This document shows positions 32,990-41,277 of a stretch of 64,000 nt of DNA, in pieces. Both the position numbers and the translations under genes were made by a program. Source of the stretch: Janibacter sp. HTCC2649. Its GTDB lineage: Bacteria > Actinomycetota > Actinomycetes > Actinomycetales > Dermatophilaceae. Positions within the stretch are counted from its first letter, which is position 1. The number at the start of each line of letters is the position of its first letter. The stretch is taken from NCBI RefSeq assembly GCF_000152705.1, contig NZ_CH672413.1, positions 1,711,978 to 1,775,977 of the forward strand, given 5' to 3'. The notes under the pieces are model-generated. The model was not told where the DNA came from and searched no databases. It worked only from the letters and a program-made list of their open reading frames with translations.

Positions 32990-33403
32990 ATGAGCGACCA
33001 GACTGGAACCGAAAGCTTCGACGACGACCTGGGCTCCGTGAGCCTCGACGACGCAGTGGATGCGGGCAGCGGCGAGCCCGACCTGCTCGACTCCAGTGAG
33101 GGCGACAACCTTCCCGCCACTCCTCCTGACCAGCAGTCGCGGGCCACGGAGTGGGGCACCACCGCTGCCGAGCAGGCACAGGGTGACTCCATCGACCAGC
33201 GCATCGCGCAGGAGGAGTCGGACCCCGACTCCGCCTATGGCGCACCGGACAACGAGTCGGGCCTCGACGGCCCGTCCGACGAGGTGGGTGGCGATGACGT
33301 CGACGCCATCGACGCTGCGGACGACTTCCTCGGCGACTCGGCAGCAGGCTCCGCCGATGCGGAGACGGCCGAGGAGTCGGCCATGCGCATCGTCGAGGAG
33401 TGA
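32990..33403 (+). CDS. DUF5709 family acidic protein
   Basis: A 137-residue, strongly acidic, probably disordered protein with an ESFDDDLGSVSLDDAVDAGS start, the WGTTAAEQAQGDSIDQRIAQ core and a C-terminal EESAMRIVEE. This pattern matches actinobacterial DUF5709 proteins of unknown function. It starts just after the aminotransferase and overlaps the adenosine deaminase start by GTGA, so it is in an operon with both. Confidence 0.85.
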   Translation: MSDQTGTESFDDDLGSVSLDDAVDAGSGEPDLLDSSEGDNLPATPPDQQSRATEWGTTAAEQAQGDSIDQRIAQEESDPDSAYGAPDNESGLDGPSDEVGGDDVDAIDAADDFLGDSAAGSADAETAEESAMRIVEE

Positions 33404-34467
33404 GCGCGAGCCCACTGCCGTCACGCACCGAGCGCGACCTCGGGACGCTGCCCAAGGCACACCTGCACCTCCACTTCACCGGGTCCATGCGGATCGAGAC
33501 GGTGCGCGAGATGTCGGCGGGGCACGGTCTGCGACTTCCATCTGCCCTCGAGGCCGACTGGCCGGTGACGTTCGAGACCCGCGACGAACGCGGGTGGTTC
33601 CGCTTCCAGAGCCTGTATGACGCGGCGCGGGCCTGCGTGCGAGGTGAGGCCGACATGCGTCGGATCGTGCGCGAGGCGGCGCTGGACGATGGAGCCGAGG
33701 GCTCGCGGTGGCTGGAGATCCAGGTCGACCCGACCTCGTATGCGCCGTTCGTCGGTGGCATCACGCCTGCCCTCGAGATCGTGCTCGACGAGGCGGCTGC
33801 CGTGTCCCGGGAAGCGGGCGCGGCGCAGGTGAGCGTCATCGTCGCGGCTTCGCGGATGAGGCACGAGCTCGAGTCGCGAACCTTGGCCCGCTTGGCTGCT
33901 CGGTATGCCGGCGAAGGGCCGGGAGCCGTCGTGGGCTTCGGTCTGAGCAACGACGAGCGCCGTGGGGACACGGAGTCGTTTGCGGCGGCGTTCGCCATTG
34001 CTCGACGGGCGGGGTTGGCGTTGGTGCCACACGCCGGCGAGTTGTTGGGGCCGGATGCCGTGGAGCGCACCCTGACGTCGTTGCAGCCCGATCGGTTGGG
34101 GCACGGGGTGCGGTCGGTGGAGGATCCGCGGACGCTGGACCGGGTCGTGGCCGATGGGGTGGCGCTCGAGGTGTGCCCCGGAAGCAACCTGTCGCTCGGG
34201 GTCTATGACGAGCTCGAGGACGTGCCGTTGCGCCAGCTCGTGGACGCGGGCGCCACGGTGGCACTGGGTGCCGATGACCCCCTGATCTTCGGGTCGCGGT
34301 TGCAGGCGCAGTACGAAGTGGCCCGGCTGCTCGAATTCTCGGACGTGGAGCTGGCCGAGCTCGCGCGGGGCTCGCTGCGGGCGTCGCGAGCGCCAAAAGC
34401 GGTGCGGGACACGGCATACGCCGACATCGACGCCTGGCTGGAAGCCGAGCCGAACAGCTCCACCTGA
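33400..34467 (+). CDS. add: Adenosine deaminase family protein
   Basis: A 355-residue metal-dependent amidohydrolase converting adenosine to inosine. The zinc ligands appear as KAHLHLHFTG near residue 19; the catalytic region is VPHAGE (His/Glu), RLGHGV and ALGADDPLIFGS (Asp-Asp). The length is normal. The start is GTG 33400, overlapping the DUF5709 stop (GTGA). The HFTG variant of the usual HLxG motif and GADDP in place of SDDP suggest a branch where substrate could differ (adenosine, adenine or a related nucleoside). Confidence 0.85.
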   Translation: MSASPLPSRTERDLGTLPKAHLHLHFTGSMRIETVREMSAGHGLRLPSALEADWPVTFETRDERGWFRFQSLYDAARACVRGEADMRRIVREAALDDGAEGSRWLEIQVDPTSYAPFVGGITPALEIVLDEAAAVSREAGAAQVSVIVAASRMRHELESRTLARLAARYAGEGPGAVVGFGLSNDERRGDTESFAAAFAIARRAGLALVPHAGELLGPDAVERTLTSLQPDRLGHGVRSVEDPRTLDRVVADGVALEVCPGSNLSLGVYDELEDVPLRQLVDAGATVALGADDPLIFGSRLQAQYEVARLLEFSDVELAELARGSLRASRAPKAVRDTAYADIDAWLEAEPNSST

Positions 34468-34547
34468 CCGAATCGGCCGGCGCCCAGACCTCGCACGGGG
34501 TCTCAGACGTGCCTTTGCTTCGGCGTGCGATGCAAAGGACGGGGGGT

Positions 34548-34586
34548 TCGTCCACAAGGGGGGTCCGGCGATCGCTGTTGTCCACA
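34548..34586 (+). promoter_or_regulatory. Pair of DnaA-box-like 9-mers
   Basis: TCGTCCACA (34548-34556) and TTGTCCACA (34578-34586) lie 30 bases apart, start to start, in the 170-base gap between add and the XRE gene. TTGTCCACA is the high-GC actinobacterial DnaA box. Another copy at 56272-56280 lies inside a coding region, so a chance pair is possible. Confidence 0.3.
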
Positions 34587-34637
34587 GAATCGGGATGGAC
34601 TCTGGCGGGGTGGCGTGGGATCGCGCACCGTCGGGTC

Positions 34638-35159
34638 ATGACTCCCGAACGAAGAGAAGCGAAACGGCAGGCCGATCTCGAGGCAGCCTTCCGCAGGCTC
34701 ACGGTGGCCGATGCCGTGGGACTGGCGCTGCGCGACCACAGACGTCGGCTGGGACTGTCGCAGCGGGCGTACGCGGCCGTGCGTGGGCGACCGCCAGCAG
34801 CCATCGCTGCGCTGGAGTCGTCAGCAGGAAGCCTTCGTCTTGACGACGTGGTCGAGGCCCTCGAGGACACAGGCTTCGCCCTCGCCCTGGTGAAGGGCGT
34901 TGACGGGGATGGGAGCAATGTCACGGCCACTGTCGTGGAGGCGGGGTCCTGGCCGCTGACGGAACTGCTGGCGCGCGTGCGCGACGGGAGCCGGCGGTTC
35001 CCGGCACATCACGAGACCCGAGCCGTCGTCATCCCGCCGCGATGGTGGTGGCACCGGGAGTTCCTCGCAGGCCAGGGGCCCGAGCCGCAGTGGTACGCGC
35101 CACGACCGACACCGGAGCGAGGCCCGTCGCCCGAAGAACATGAGGACGACGCGGCCTGA
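34638..35159 (+). CDS. XRE-like helix-turn-helix protein
   Basis: A 173-residue DNA-binding protein. ATG 34638 starts MTPERREAKRQADLEAAFRR. A Cro/XRE-type HTH lies at about residues 35-85 (LALRDHRRRLGLSQRAYAAV then AAIAALESSAGSLRLDDVVE). The C-terminal part is Trp/Pro-rich (VVIPPRWWWHREFLAGQGPE) with no known domain. It has a single copy and no operon partner; the target is unknown. Confidence 0.75.
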   Translation: MTPERREAKRQADLEAAFRRLTVADAVGLALRDHRRRLGLSQRAYAAVRGRPPAAIAALESSAGSLRLDDVVEALEDTGFALALVKGVDGDGSNVTATVVEAGSWPLTELLARVRDGSRRFPAHHETRAVVIPPRWWWHREFLAGQGPEPQWYAPRPTPERGPSPEEHEDDAA

Positions 35160-35295
35160 GATCACCACGCAGCGACGGACTTGCTCCGGACACGGAAGAG
35201 CAAAGGCACTTCCAGAACGGCAGGTGCACAGGAGCGGCACCCGAACCTCCCTGCCGACGCGGCCTCTTCGACAAAGGGCTCAGCAGAAAGGCAGC

Positions 35296-35841
35296 TCAGC
35301 AGACGGGTGGAGGTCCGTCGCAGGCCGAGTGATCCGTCGGGGCATCGGCGGTGACCCGGGCAAGCAACGACCGGAACGTGGCCGCCTCGTCGTCGCTGAG
35401 CCCACCCAGGACGTCACGCTCCACGTCGCCCATGCGCTTGGACGACGCGCGCAGCACCCTCCTGCCCTTGGCCGAGAGCACGACCTGACGCGCTCGCCGG
35501 TCCGCCGGGTCGGGCCGCCGGGTGACCAGACCGCTCTTCTCCAGGTCATCGACGAGATAGGTCATCACCGTGCGGTCGATGCCGAGCCGCAACGCGATGG
35601 TGGCCTGGTTGCCGCAGGCGCCCTCGTCGGCGATGGACAGGATCTGGAAGCCGCGCGGCCCACCGGGCACCTCCTCGACCACACTGCGCGCGCCATCGAG
35701 ATAGCGCCGCAGAAGCGCCCCCAACGCCTGACCGAGGTCGACGCTCCCGGCACGCGTCGGCGCGCTCTCGGGAACTGCAGTCACCTCGGTCACGTCCCTG
35801 AGCCTATCTCGAAACCGTGGATTTCTATCATCGTTTGTCAC
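35296..35841 (-). CDS. MarR family transcriptional regulator
   Basis: Up to 181 residues. The winged HTH is seen in NQATIALRLGIDRTVMTYLV with the wing RRPDPADRRARQVVLSAKGR. A Cys sits just before the recognition region (DEGACGNQ) and two more near the C-terminus (SACDGPPPVC), possible redox sensors. The start is unsure: GTG 35841 overlaps the -35 of the divergent azoreductase promoter, and GTG 35793 or 35784 are alternatives. It is divergent from the azoreductase, which it most likely represses. Confidence 0.85.
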   Translation of the reverse strand: MTNDDRNPRFRDRLRDVTEVTAVPESAPTRAGSVDLGQALGALLRRYLDGARSVVEEVPGGPRGFQILSIADEGACGNQATIALRLGIDRTVMTYLVDDLEKSGLVTRRPDPADRRARQVVLSAKGRRVLRASSKRMGDVERDVLGGLSDDEAATFRSLLARVTADAPTDHSACDGPPPVC

Positions 35842-35885
35842 GATCGTCTGTTTTGCATACTATCGATCTTGCAGATGACATCTGC
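35835..35885 (+). promoter_or_regulatory. Azoreductase promoter with operator-like palindrome
   Basis: TTGTCA (35835-35840), a 17-base spacer and TACTAT (35858-35863) form a good sigma70-type promoter toward the azoreductase. The palindrome GCAGAT-gac-ATCTGC (35871-35885) lies at the expected transcription start, where a bound MarR dimer would block initiation. Confidence 0.6.
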
Positions 35886-35913
35886 TCAGCGACCACGAAC
35901 TCAGGAGCATGTA

Positions 35914-36576
35914 ATGACCACGATCTTCCGGCTGGACTCCAGCATTCGCACCGAGGGCTCCGTCAGCCGCGCCGTTGCCGACACCCTCGAGGCCTCGATC
36001 ATCGAGTCCGAAGGAACGGCCACGACGGTCATCCGTCGCGACGTCGCCTCTGACTCAGTGGCAACCGACGTGTGGGCGAGGTCCGCCTTCGCCGGCTACA
36101 TTCCCGAGGCCGACTGGACGCCCGAACAGGCCTCGGCCAAGGCCTACGCCAACCAGCTCGCGGACGAGCTGTCAGCCGCCGACGTCGTCGTCGTGTCCAC
36201 CTCGCTCTACAACTTCGGTGTCTCGCAGCACCTCAAGGCCTGGATCGACACGGTCATCACCGACCCGCGCTTCGGCCCGGGCGCCGAGACTCCAGTCAAG
36301 GGCAAGCCGGCATTCCTCGTTGTTGCACGTGGCGGCGGCTACGGCGAAGGCACCCCCCGCGAGGGCTGGGACCACGCCACGGCCTACCTGCAGCGCATCC
36401 TCTCCGACGTCTGGGGCCTCGACCTCGACATCATCGAGACCGAGCTGACCCTCGCCGAGGTCACCCCGCAGATGGCCGGCCTTCGCGACATCGCCCGCGC
36501 CCAGCTCGCCGAGTCCCACGAGAACGCGCGCACCGCCGGCCGCTCCGTGCACCTCAAGCTCCGCAGCGCCGCCTGA
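35914..36576 (+). CDS. FMN-dependent NAD(P)H azoreductase/quinone reductase (AzoR family)
   Basis: A 220-residue flavodoxin-like reductase. FMN-binding motifs are FRLDSSIRTEGSVSRAVAD at the N-terminus, STSLYNFGVSQHLKAWID (phosphate/isoalloxazine region, residues about 91-108) and VARGGGYGEG. ATG 35914 follows AGGAG. It reduces quinones or azo compounds by two electrons. Its pairing with a Cys-containing MarR suggests induction by electrophiles or oxidants. Confidence 0.9.
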   Translation: MTTIFRLDSSIRTEGSVSRAVADTLEASIIESEGTATTVIRRDVASDSVATDVWARSAFAGYIPEADWTPEQASAKAYANQLADELSAADVVVVSTSLYNFGVSQHLKAWIDTVITDPRFGPGAETPVKGKPAFLVVARGGGYGEGTPREGWDHATAYLQRILSDVWGLDLDIIETELTLAEVTPQMAGLRDIARAQLAESHENARTAGRSVHLKLRSAA

Positions 36577-36583
36577 CACTCGG

Positions 36584-36639
36584 CTTCGTGCCCCACCCGG
36601 ACGGCGAGCGCCAGCGAGTTGTCCGTGCGGGGCACGAAG
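36584..36639. terminator. Bidirectional terminator between azoR and murB
   Basis: CTTCGTGCCCC (36584-36594) pairs with GGGGCACGAAG (36629-36639), with an inner CGGAC/GTCCG pair, in the gap between convergent genes. The 18-mer GTGCGGGGCACGAAGTCG on its right side is identical to 15958-15975. Confidence 0.6.
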
Positions 36640-36657
36640 TCGGGAGGCGTGGCCCGG

Positions 36658-37731
36658 TCAGAGGTCGTGACCGACGAACACCGGCTCGTTGACCAGTGCG
36701 ACCCCGAAGCGGTCGTGCACCCCGTCGCGCACCTGCCGGGCCAGTGCCGCGACATCCGCCGCCGTCGCCGACCCACGGTTGGTGACGGCGAGCGTGTGCT
36801 TCGTCGACAGGGCGGCAGGGCCCGGCATACCGAAGCCCTTTCCGAAACCCGCCTTGTCGATGAGCCACGCGGCGCTCGTCTTGACGGCGCCACTCTCGTC
36901 CGGGAAGCGCGGCGGGGTGGGGCCCTCGTCACCGAGCTCGGCGCGAACGCGTGACTCCAGAGCCTCGAAGCGGGCCGCAGACATGATCGGGTTGGTGAAG
37001 AACGATCCGCAGCTCCACGTGTCGTGGTCGGCGGAGTCGAGAACCATGCCGCGGCGGCGACGCTGCTCGAGCACGGCCTCACGCGCGTCGGTCAGCGGCA
37101 CCCGTGCACCGACCTCGACGCCGAGTCCGGCGGCCAGGTCGGCATAGGCAATGGGCTGAGACAGGTCAGCGATCCTGAACTGGAACGTCACGTCGAGCAC
37201 GACCAGCTGGCTGCTCGCCTTGAACAACGAGTGGCGATAGGTGAACTGGCACTCGGACGCAGTCAGGGTGCGAACGCTCTGGCTCTGTCGGTCGAACACG
37301 CGCACGCGGGCAATGGTCTGCGCCACCTCCTGGCCGTAGGCGCCGACGTTCTGCACCGGCGTCGCACCGGTGGAACCGGGTATGCCGCTCAGCGCTTCGA
37401 TTCCCGACCACCCTTGCGCTACGGCCTGGGTGACGACGTCGTCCCAGGTCTCGCCAGCGGCCACGCGAACCATGGCGCCACCGCACGAGTCGTCGGACTC
37501 GACCTCGATGCCGGACGTCGCGATCTTCACGACCGTCCCCGCGAATCCGGCGTCAGCGATGACGAGGTTGGAGCCGCCACCGAGCACGAGCATCGGCTCG
37601 TCGGCGTCATCGACCTCACGGACGGCGTCGACGATCTCGTCGATCGACTCGGCGATGACGAGACGCTGCGCAGGGCCACCCACCCGCATGGTCGTGTAGT
37701 CGGACAGCGGGGCGTCGTGGAGTTCCTGCAT
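36658..37731 (-). CDS. murB: UDP-N-acetylmuramate dehydrogenase
   Basis: A 357-residue FAD enzyme that makes UDP-MurNAc for peptidoglycan. FAD-domain motifs: YTTMRVGGPAQRLV, LGGGSNLVIAD, IPGSTGATPVQNVGAYGQEV. Catalytic region: YRHSLFK and SCGSFFTNP (the Ser proton donor), then KTSAAWLIDKAGFGKG and HTLAVTNRGSATA. ATG 37731 shares its first base with the upstream MaoC stop (TGATG). Its position next to two MaoC genes matches other Actinobacteria. Confidence 0.96.
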   Translation of the reverse strand: MQELHDAPLSDYTTMRVGGPAQRLVIAESIDEIVDAVREVDDADEPMLVLGGGSNLVIADAGFAGTVVKIATSGIEVESDDSCGGAMVRVAAGETWDDVVTQAVAQGWSGIEALSGIPGSTGATPVQNVGAYGQEVAQTIARVRVFDRQSQSVRTLTASECQFTYRHSLFKASSQLVVLDVTFQFRIADLSQPIAYADLAAGLGVEVGARVPLTDAREAVLEQRRRRGMVLDSADHDTWSCGSFFTNPIMSAARFEALESRVRAELGDEGPTPPRFPDESGAVKTSAAWLIDKAGFGKGFGMPGPAALSTKHTLAVTNRGSATAADVAALARQVRDGVHDRFGVALVNEPVFVGHDL

Positions 37732-38153
37732 CAGTCGAGCTGGACGATCGCCGTGCAGCGACCGAGCACCTTGGCGCCCTCTGCCGTGACGCTCAGGTCG
37801 ACAGTCGCCCGGCGGGTCTCGGGGTCGACGGCTTTGACCGTGCCTTCGATGATGACCTCGGCGCCCGTGGCAGGCACGACGACGGGCTTGGTGAAGCGGG
37901 TCCCGAACTCGACGACCCTCCCCGCCTCCCCCGCCCAGTGGGACACGACCGAGCCGGCCGCGCCGAGCGTCCACATGCCGTGCGCGATGACGTCGGGCAG
38001 GCCGACGGACTTCGCGAAGTCCTCGTCCTGGTGGATGGGGTTCTGGTCGCCGGACGCGTTGGCGTAGGCGACGAGGGTGTCACGGCGCACGGGAACGGTC
38101 ACCGGGCCGAAGACGTCACCAGCCGTGGTCTCTGCTGCGGTGCGAACAGTCAT
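37731..38153 (-). CDS. MaoC family dehydratase (HadB-like)
   Basis: A 140-residue hot-dog fold protein with the hydratase motif GDQNPIHQDEDFAKSVGLPD then AHGMWTLG (catalytic Asp/His pair). ATG 38153 is well spaced from AGGAGGGG; the GTG at 38159 overlapping the upstream stop is too close to it. It probably works as a heterodimer with the next gene in (3R)-hydroxyacyl dehydration in fatty acid synthesis. Confidence 0.9.
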   Translation of the reverse strand: MTVRTAAETTAGDVFGPVTVPVRRDTLVAYANASGDQNPIHQDEDFAKSVGLPDVIAHGMWTLGAAGSVVSHWAGEAGRVVEFGTRFTKPVVVPATGAEVIIEGTVKAVDPETRRATVDLSVTAEGAKVLGRCTAIVQLD

Positions 38154-38155
38154 GG

Positions 38156-38599
38156 TCACTCCCCTCCTCGGACGACGATCGTGGACGTCGACGTGCACAC
38201 CGGCTCGGCACCGGCAGTGAGCTCGGTGCGGGTGGTGATCATGGCGTGACCGCCGGCCATCCGGACGGAGTCGACCGTGAGGACACCGGTCAGCTCGTCC
38301 CCGGCGGTGATCGGGCGGTGGTGGACGAAGCGCTGCTCGCCGTGGACCACGCGGCTGTAGTCGATGCCCGCTTCGGGGTCGAGGATGTAGGCGCGGTCGC
38401 ACTGCTGCGCGATGCTCACGGCATACGTCGGAGGGGCGATGACATCGGCGTGGCCTGCTGCCCGCGCCACCTCGGCGTCGTGGTGCACGGGGTCGGCCGA
38501 GCCCACCGCATCGGCGAAGGCGGCAATCTGAGCCGCACTCACGGCATACGGACCGCTTGGCGGATAGGACCGGCCCTCGAAGGCGACATTCACAGGCAT
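38156..38599 (-). CDS. MaoC-like dehydratase, N-terminal subunit (HadA-like)
   Basis: A 147-residue hot-dog protein of the FAS1 dehydratase region type: FADAVGSADPVHHDAEVARA, then IAPPTYAVSIAQQ and GEQRFVHHRPITAGDEL. It lacks the complete catalytic motif of its partner, typical of HadA-like non-catalytic subunits. It is the first gene of HadA-HadB-murB, whose three genes overlap or abut, so cell wall and lipid genes are co-expressed. Confidence 0.88.
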   Translation of the reverse strand: MPVNVAFEGRSYPPSGPYAVSAAQIAAFADAVGSADPVHHDAEVARAAGHADVIAPPTYAVSIAQQCDRAYILDPEAGIDYSRVVHGEQRFVHHRPITAGDELTGVLTVDSVRMAGGHAMITTRTELTAGAEPVCTSTSTIVVRGGE

Positions 38600-38627
38600 G
38601 CCGTCACCCTACCCAGCCGGGACGACG

Positions 38628-39986
38628 TCAACGGTTGCCGCTCGAGCGGGCGCTCGCGAAGGCACCGTCGAGGATGTCGAGCCCCTCGCCCAGGAGGTCG
38701 TCGGGCATGGACAACGGCGGGAGGAAGCGCAGGACGTTGCCGAAGGTGCCGCAGGTCAGGGTCACGAGGCCCTGCTGGGCACAGGCTGCCTGGACGGCCG
38801 CGGCGAGCGGGGCGTCGGGCGTCTTCGAGTCCGCGTCGCTGACGAGTTCGACGGCGAGCATGGCGCCGCGCCCGCGGATCTCACCGATGACGCCGGGGTG
38901 GGCGGCGGACAGGGCTTCGAGGCGTGGGCGGATGATGCCCTCGACGGATCGGGCGCGACCGGCGAGGTCCTCGACCTCCATCGTCTCGATGGCGGCGAGC
39001 GCCGCGGCGCAGGCCACGGGATTCCCGCCGTAGGTGCCCCCGAGACCTCCCGGATGGACGGCGTCCATGAGGTCGGCCCGCCCCGTGACGGCGGCGAGCG
39101 GCAGGCCGCCAGCCATGCCCTTGGCGGTCGTCACGAGATCGGGTACCACTCCTTCGGCGTCGCAGGCGAACCAGTCGCCGGTGCGGCAGAAACCGGTCTG
39201 GATCTCGTCCGCGATGAAGACGATCCCGTTCTGGCGACACCAGTCGGCGACGGCGGAGAGGTATCCGGGGGGCGGCACGATGAAGCCGCCCTCGCCCTGG
39301 ATGGGCTCGATGAGCACTGCGGCCACGTTGCCCTCGCCCACCTGCGCGTGGACCGAGTCGACCATCGCCGTGAAGGCCTCCTCGGCACACCGCTCAGGCC
39401 CGGTGGGCCAGCGGTAGGGGTAGGCCATCGGCACGCGATGGATGTCACCGGCGAACGGTCCGAAGCCCTGCTTGTAGGGCATGTTCTTGGCGGTGAGAGC
39501 CATCGTGAGGTTCGTGCGCCCGTGATAGGCGTGGTCGAAGACCACCACCGTCGACCGGCCGGTGGCGCAGCGGGCGATCTTCACCGCGTTCTCGACGGCC
39601 TCGGCGCCGGAGTTGAACAACGCCGAACGCTTCTCGTGCTCACCGGGCGTGTGACCAGCGAGCTTCTCGCAGACGGCGACGTACTCCTCGTAGGGCGTGA
39701 TCATGAAACACGTGTGGGTGAAGTCCTTCACCTGGCGACGCACGGCCTCAACCACCCGCGGCGCCGCGTTGCCCACCGTCGTCACCGCGATGCCCGACCC
39801 GAAGTCGATGAGCTGGTTGCCGTCGACGTCGACGAGGATCCCGCCACCGGCACGTTCGACGTAGACGGGCAGGGCCGTGCTCACGCCCGCCGACACGGCA
39901 ACGCGCTTGCGGGACTGCAGTGCCAGTGACCGCGGCCCGGGGATCGCCGTGGCCAGGATGCGGCGTTGTTCGATCCTCTCGCTCAT
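38628..39986 (-). CDS. gabT: 4-aminobutyrate aminotransferase
   Basis: A 452-residue class III PLP aminotransferase. The cofactor lysine is in TTAKGMAGGLPLAAVTG; NSGAEAVENAVKIAR, FDHAYHGRTNLTMALT and EPIQGEGGFIVPP are class III signatures. It converts GABA and 2-oxoglutarate to succinate semialdehyde and glutamate. ATG 39986 overlaps the upstream stop as ATGA. It is the last gene of the potDABC-dehydrogenase-gabT operon. No succinate semialdehyde dehydrogenase gene is obvious besides the aldehyde dehydrogenase nearby. Confidence 0.93.
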   Translation of the reverse strand: MSERIEQRRILATAIPGPRSLALQSRKRVAVSAGVSTALPVYVERAGGGILVDVDGNQLIDFGSGIAVTTVGNAAPRVVEAVRRQVKDFTHTCFMITPYEEYVAVCEKLAGHTPGEHEKRSALFNSGAEAVENAVKIARCATGRSTVVVFDHAYHGRTNLTMALTAKNMPYKQGFGPFAGDIHRVPMAYPYRWPTGPERCAEEAFTAMVDSVHAQVGEGNVAAVLIEPIQGEGGFIVPPPGYLSAVADWCRQNGIVFIADEIQTGFCRTGDWFACDAEGVVPDLVTTAKGMAGGLPLAAVTGRADLMDAVHPGGLGGTYGGNPVACAAALAAIETMEVEDLAGRARSVEGIIRPRLEALSAAHPGVIGEIRGRGAMLAVELVSDADSKTPDAPLAAAVQAACAQQGLVTLTCGTFGNVLRFLPPLSMPDDLLGEGLDILDGAFASARSSGNR

Positions 39987-41266
39987 CGGTCCTCCATGCC
40001 CCACGGTGACCCATATCCCTGCGGTTTGGGTGCCGCGAGCAGCTCGAGGAACGGTGCCGCGTCGAAGGCCTCCGGTCCGAGGACGCCGGTGCCGGACCAG
40101 ACACCTGCGGCGAGCAGCTCCAACGCCACAACGGGGTTGATCGCGGTCTGCCACACCACGCACTGGGCGTCGTAGTCGCGCATCGAGTCGGCGTTGTCGA
40201 CGACGTGGAAGAGGTAGGTGCGCCGGGGTTGTCCGTCCTTCCCGGTGCCGGTGACCCAGAGGCCGGCACACGTCTTGCCCTCCATGCGCGGCCCGATGGT
40301 CACCGGGTCGGGCAGTGCGGCGGCGACGACGTCACGCGGCGAGACCATGACCCCCTTGACGTCGATCGGCGTCGTCGAGTCCAGACCCAACGTGTGCAGA
40401 GTCTTGAGCATCGCGATCATCTCGGCGCCCAGGCCGTACTTGAAGGTCACCTTCTCGGCCTCGACCCAGCGCGGCATGAGAAGCACCTCCTCGTGCTCGA
40501 CGTGGACGCACTCCACCGGACCGATGCCCTCGGGGAACTCGAACATCTCGGGATCGCTGAAGGCCGGGAGGGTGAAGAAGCCGCTCTCGACGTCGACAGT
40601 GCCGTCAGATTGCGTGGCTCGGGCGCGATCCCACACGACCGGAGGGTTGAGGCACTCCTCGATGATCGTCCACATCGAGAAGCCGGGAGCGAAGATCTCG
40701 TTGCCCTCGTCGTCGCGGATGACGAGGTTGGCGCCGTCGCGGGTGCCGAGCTCGTCGATGTGCGAGAAGAGGTGGTCCGCGGCGTAGCGGGCGAAGACGT
40801 CCGACAGGCCGGGCTCCACCCCGATCCCGAGCAGGGCCAGTCGCCCACCCTGCTCCCACGACTGCTGCTGGGCGAACTGGCGGTCGCCCAGCTTCACGTG
40901 GGCCTTGGCGTAGGGCTCCTCCGGGTGACGCTCCGACAGGCTCATCGCCATGTCGAGGTAGTCCGCCCCGGCCGCGAGCGCCCCCTCGAAGATCGGCATG
41001 ACGAAGCGAGGGTCGACCGCGTTGAACACGTGGGTCGCCCGCACCTCGGCAGCGAGCTCGGTGACCGCCGCCGCCGACGACGCATCCACCTGGAGAGCCG
41101 TGAAGCGGGACTCCCCGGCGTTGCGGGACTGCACGGCCGCCACCGTCCGCTCGGCTCGCGTGAGGTCGTAGTCGGCGACGAACCACGCCTCGAAGAAGTC
41201 GCGTTCGGCCGCGATCCGCGCGGCGGCGTCACCGACCCCGCCGGCACCGATCATGAGAATGCGCAT
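39983..41266 (-). CDS. Saccharopine dehydrogenase-like NAD(P)-binding protein
   Basis: About 427 residues. A Rossmann motif opens the protein (RILMIGAGGVGDAAARIAAE), followed by ADYDLTRAERTVAAV and FNAVDPRFVMPIFEGALAAG, typical of the saccharopine/carboxynorspermidine dehydrogenase superfamily. ATG 41266 is preferred; TTG 41272 is an alternative. It lies between polyamine transport genes and gabT and overlaps gabT by ATGA. The substrate is unknown: position suggests a secondary amine made from polyamine and a keto acid. Confidence 0.8.
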   Translation of the reverse strand: MRILMIGAGGVGDAAARIAAERDFFEAWFVADYDLTRAERTVAAVQSRNAGESRFTALQVDASSAAAVTELAAEVRATHVFNAVDPRFVMPIFEGALAAGADYLDMAMSLSERHPEEPYAKAHVKLGDRQFAQQQSWEQGGRLALLGIGVEPGLSDVFARYAADHLFSHIDELGTRDGANLVIRDDEGNEIFAPGFSMWTIIEECLNPPVVWDRARATQSDGTVDVESGFFTLPAFSDPEMFEFPEGIGPVECVHVEHEEVLLMPRWVEAEKVTFKYGLGAEMIAMLKTLHTLGLDSTTPIDVKGVMVSPRDVVAAALPDPVTIGPRMEGKTCAGLWVTGTGKDGQPRRTYLFHVVDNADSMRDYDAQCVVWQTAINPVVALELLAAGVWSGTGVLGPEAFDAAPFLELLAAPKPQGYGSPWGMEDR

Positions 41267-41277
41267 CGACAAGCGTC

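Noticed and set aside
34548-34586. Origin of replication near the DnaA-box-like pair
   Set aside because: Only two boxes, no dnaA, dnaN, rpmH or AT-rich region nearby.
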